A stretch of DNA of 6,695 nt from assembly GCA_910588215.1 (NCBI GenBank), contig CAJUQJ010000088.1, positions 1 through 6,695 of the forward strand, written 5' to 3'. Origin of the DNA: an uncultured Lachnospiraceae bacterium. GTDB lineage: Bacteria > Bacillota > Clostridia > Lachnospirales > Lachnospiraceae. The notes beneath the pieces are model-generated. The model was not told the origin of the DNA. It worked only from the letters and a program-made list of their open reading frames with translations, and did not search any database. Below, piece by piece: positions 5,646 to 6,695 of the stretch. Position 1 is the stretch's first letter; each line of letters begins with the position of its first letter. Made by a program: the position numbers and the translations under genes.

Positions 5646-6644
5646 TTACATTCTGGATTTCCGGTCATTGGTTATGCCCAGTCTTCTCTTCAATGTCTCT
5701 TCCGCCAGCTGATCTTTCAGTTCTGCCAGTTTCTCCTGCCGTTTCTTCATGCTGTGTGTATAGCATGTATAGATGATCAGGGTCGCCAGCATCAGCAGGA
5801 AGCTGAGTGCACAACACTTATGATCGTCAAGATCTCTGTTCGCCAACGGTATCTCTTCCTCTGTGATCGGTGTCAGTGTGATATTTCCGTCCTCATCTTC
5901 ACCAATAAGAGTGCCTGCTAAAGGTACTTCTTCATCATCGATCGCAACCAATCCAGGATCTGCAGCTTCTACCGGAACCGCTCCTGCCGGTACAACTGCC
6001 GGCGCTGCTCCTGCCGGTACTGCAGCCGGTGTCGGCGGTACAGGCGGTACGCCAGGTACTGTTTCCTCAACGATCGGTGTGGGGATCGGCGTAGGATCCG
6101 GTGTCGGCGGTGTCGGTGTCGGATCCGGGTCCGGCGTAGGTGTCGGTGTAGGATCCGGGTCTGGTGTAGGCGTCGGCGTAGGATCTGTCGTCGTCTCTAC
6201 TGCCGTATAATACACGATAAGGTCAAGATCCTTCTCCGGCATCGTTCCTGTGATAAATGCAGTGCTTCTTCTATAACCTGCAATGCGAGGTGGACGGTGT
6301 GTATAGCCCTCCTCCGCTTTAAGATATCTCACCATAGTATCAGCTGCTGTAGCGCCGTTTCTGTACAGATGATAGACAGATAACCGATAAAGTTTCTCCA
6401 ATGTAACCGTATCTGTATTCTCATACCCTTTGCCGTTGCTGAATGCTACTTCTACCTTATTCTGGTAAGTTCCGCTGTAGGCATCGGCTTCCGTAACCGT
6501 ATAGTACGCTTTGATCGTTCTGGTCCCACCAGCTTCAACATCGTTAAATACTACCGAATGTACATCCTCTCCGAAGCCTTCAAATGTTACTGTCTCCAGC
6601 TCTTTGATCGTGATTGTCTGTACTGTGTCATAAATATTTGTTAC
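5646..6644 (-). CDS. Surface protein C-terminal part: DUF11-like repeat, MucBP-like domain, Pro/Thr-rich stalk, membrane anchor
   Basis: This is the end of a large cell-surface, probably adhesin-like protein. In order it shows an Ig-fold repeat resembling DUF11/DUF7507 (TVTFEGFGEDVHSVVFNDV, then GGTRTIKAYYTVTEADAYSG and YQNKVEVAF); a MucBP-like domain (KLYRLSVYHLYRNGATAADT, later PPRIAGYRRS and GTMPEKDLDLIVYY); a Pro/Thr/Asp-rich stalk; a Pro/Ala/Val stretch with VPAG repeats; two acidic motifs DDEEVPLAG and TEEEIPLAN; DDHKCC; one membrane span (ALSFLLMLATLIIYTCY); and a charged cytoplasmic tail with a helix-prone KKRQEKLAELKDQLAEE. There is no LPXTG. The first usable start inside this frame is a TTG at 6399-6401 without a ribosome-binding site and in mid-domain, so the frame is not translated alone. 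It continues the upstream frame that ends at 6641, across a one-base break. Two small membrane proteins follow in the same operon. Confidence 0.8.
   Translation of the reverse strand, partial: VTNIYDTVQTITIKELETVTFEGFGEDVHSVVFNDVEAGGTRTIKAYYTVTEADAYSGTYQNKVEVAFSNGKGYENTDTVTLEKLYRLSVYHLYRNGATAADTMVRYLKAEEGYTHRPPRIAGYRRSTAFITGTMPEKDLDLIVYYTAVETTTDPTPTPTPDPDPTPTPTPDPDPTPTPPTPDPTPIPTPIVEETVPGVPPVPPTPAAVPAGAAPAVVPAGAVPVEAADPGLVAIDDEEVPLAGTLIGEDEDGNITLTPITEEEIPLANRDLDDHKCCALSFLLMLATLIIYTCYTHSMKKRQEKLAELKDQLAEETLKRRLGITNDRKSRM
6075..6185 (-). repeat. 30-base tandem repeats encoding the DPDPTPTPTP stalk
   Basis: About three copies of a 10-codon unit encode DPDPTPTPTP and variants (TTDPTPTPTP, DPDPTPTPTP, DPDPTPTPPT, then PDPTPIPTPI). 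The DNA copies differ mainly at third positions but keep a repeated GGATCC-type core, so they arose by duplication. Such stalks lift the outer domains through the cell wall. Copy number may vary between strains. Confidence 0.85.
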
Positions 6645-6694
6645 TCAACTTTCCCACCTGCATAGTTGGCGTAAATGCTTGATTTTTCAGGCAA
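6641..6694 (-). pseudogene. Upstream part of the surface protein gene, in a different frame
   Basis: Entering from the window edge, this frame reads LPEKSSIYANYAGGKVE and stops at TAA (6641-6643). The adjoining frame opens right after a TGA (6645-6647) with VTNIYDTVQTITIKELETVT, so the joined text KVE-VTNIYDT reads as an uninterrupted Ig-like repeat. The two open frames meet only at base 6644: one missing G (GAGGTA becoming GAGTA) or a -1 slip there explains the break. The rest of the gene lies outside the window. Confidence 0.65.
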
Positions 6695-6695
6695 A

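Noticed and set aside
5863..6210. Open plus-strand frame of 115 codons rich in Gly-Val-Gly-Ser
   Set aside because: It is the reverse reading of the Pro/Thr-rich stalk; low complexity, no ribosome-binding site, and opposite to a gene with recognisable domains.

Overview
The window looks like chromosomal DNA from a low-to-moderate GC Gram-positive bacterium, most likely a gut Clostridia of the Lachnospiraceae type. This rests on strong AGGAGG ribosome-binding sites, classic hairpin-plus-U-run terminators, an ECF-like sigma factor paired with a large DUF4179-like membrane protein, an Rpn/PDDEXK nuclease remnant, a DUF5107-TPR protein, and a Pro/Thr-rich surface protein with MucBP-like and DUF11-like repeats. 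The genus call is inference; no rRNA or other marker is present.

Layout. All genes except the first lie on the minus strand. (1) 3-272, plus strand: the C-terminal part of an HxlR-family regulator, cut by the window edge. (2) 267-603: a decayed, frameshifted and 3'-truncated Rpn-type nuclease gene, tail to tail with the HxlR gene. (3) 2647 down to 652: a two-gene operon of a sigma-70-family (ECF-like) sigma factor and a 502-residue membrane protein that is probably its anti-sigma factor. The second gene's ribosome-binding site overlaps the sigma stop codon. (4) 2648-2989: a non-coding leader region with a perfect 13-bp inverted repeat nested inside a 9-bp one. (5) 5050 down to 3125: a DUF5107 and TPR protein, apparently transcribed alone, with its own sigma-A-like promoter and strong terminator. 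(6) 6695 down to 5193: the end of a surface-protein operon. It holds the C-terminal part of a large repeat-containing wall or membrane protein, then two small single-pass membrane proteins that resemble each other, then a GNRA-loop terminator.

How the genes work together. The sigma and anti-sigma pair would sense a surface condition and release the sigma factor. The surface-protein operon is the most unusual part. Its large protein lacks a clear LPXTG sorting signal and instead ends in a membrane span and a charged, helix-prone cytoplasmic tail. The two following small proteins repeat that layout (short outer part, one membrane span, charged helical tail). I infer that the three could form one membrane-anchoring or export unit. 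The large gene has a one-base frame break at about 6644, which is a real mutation, a recoding site or a sequence error.
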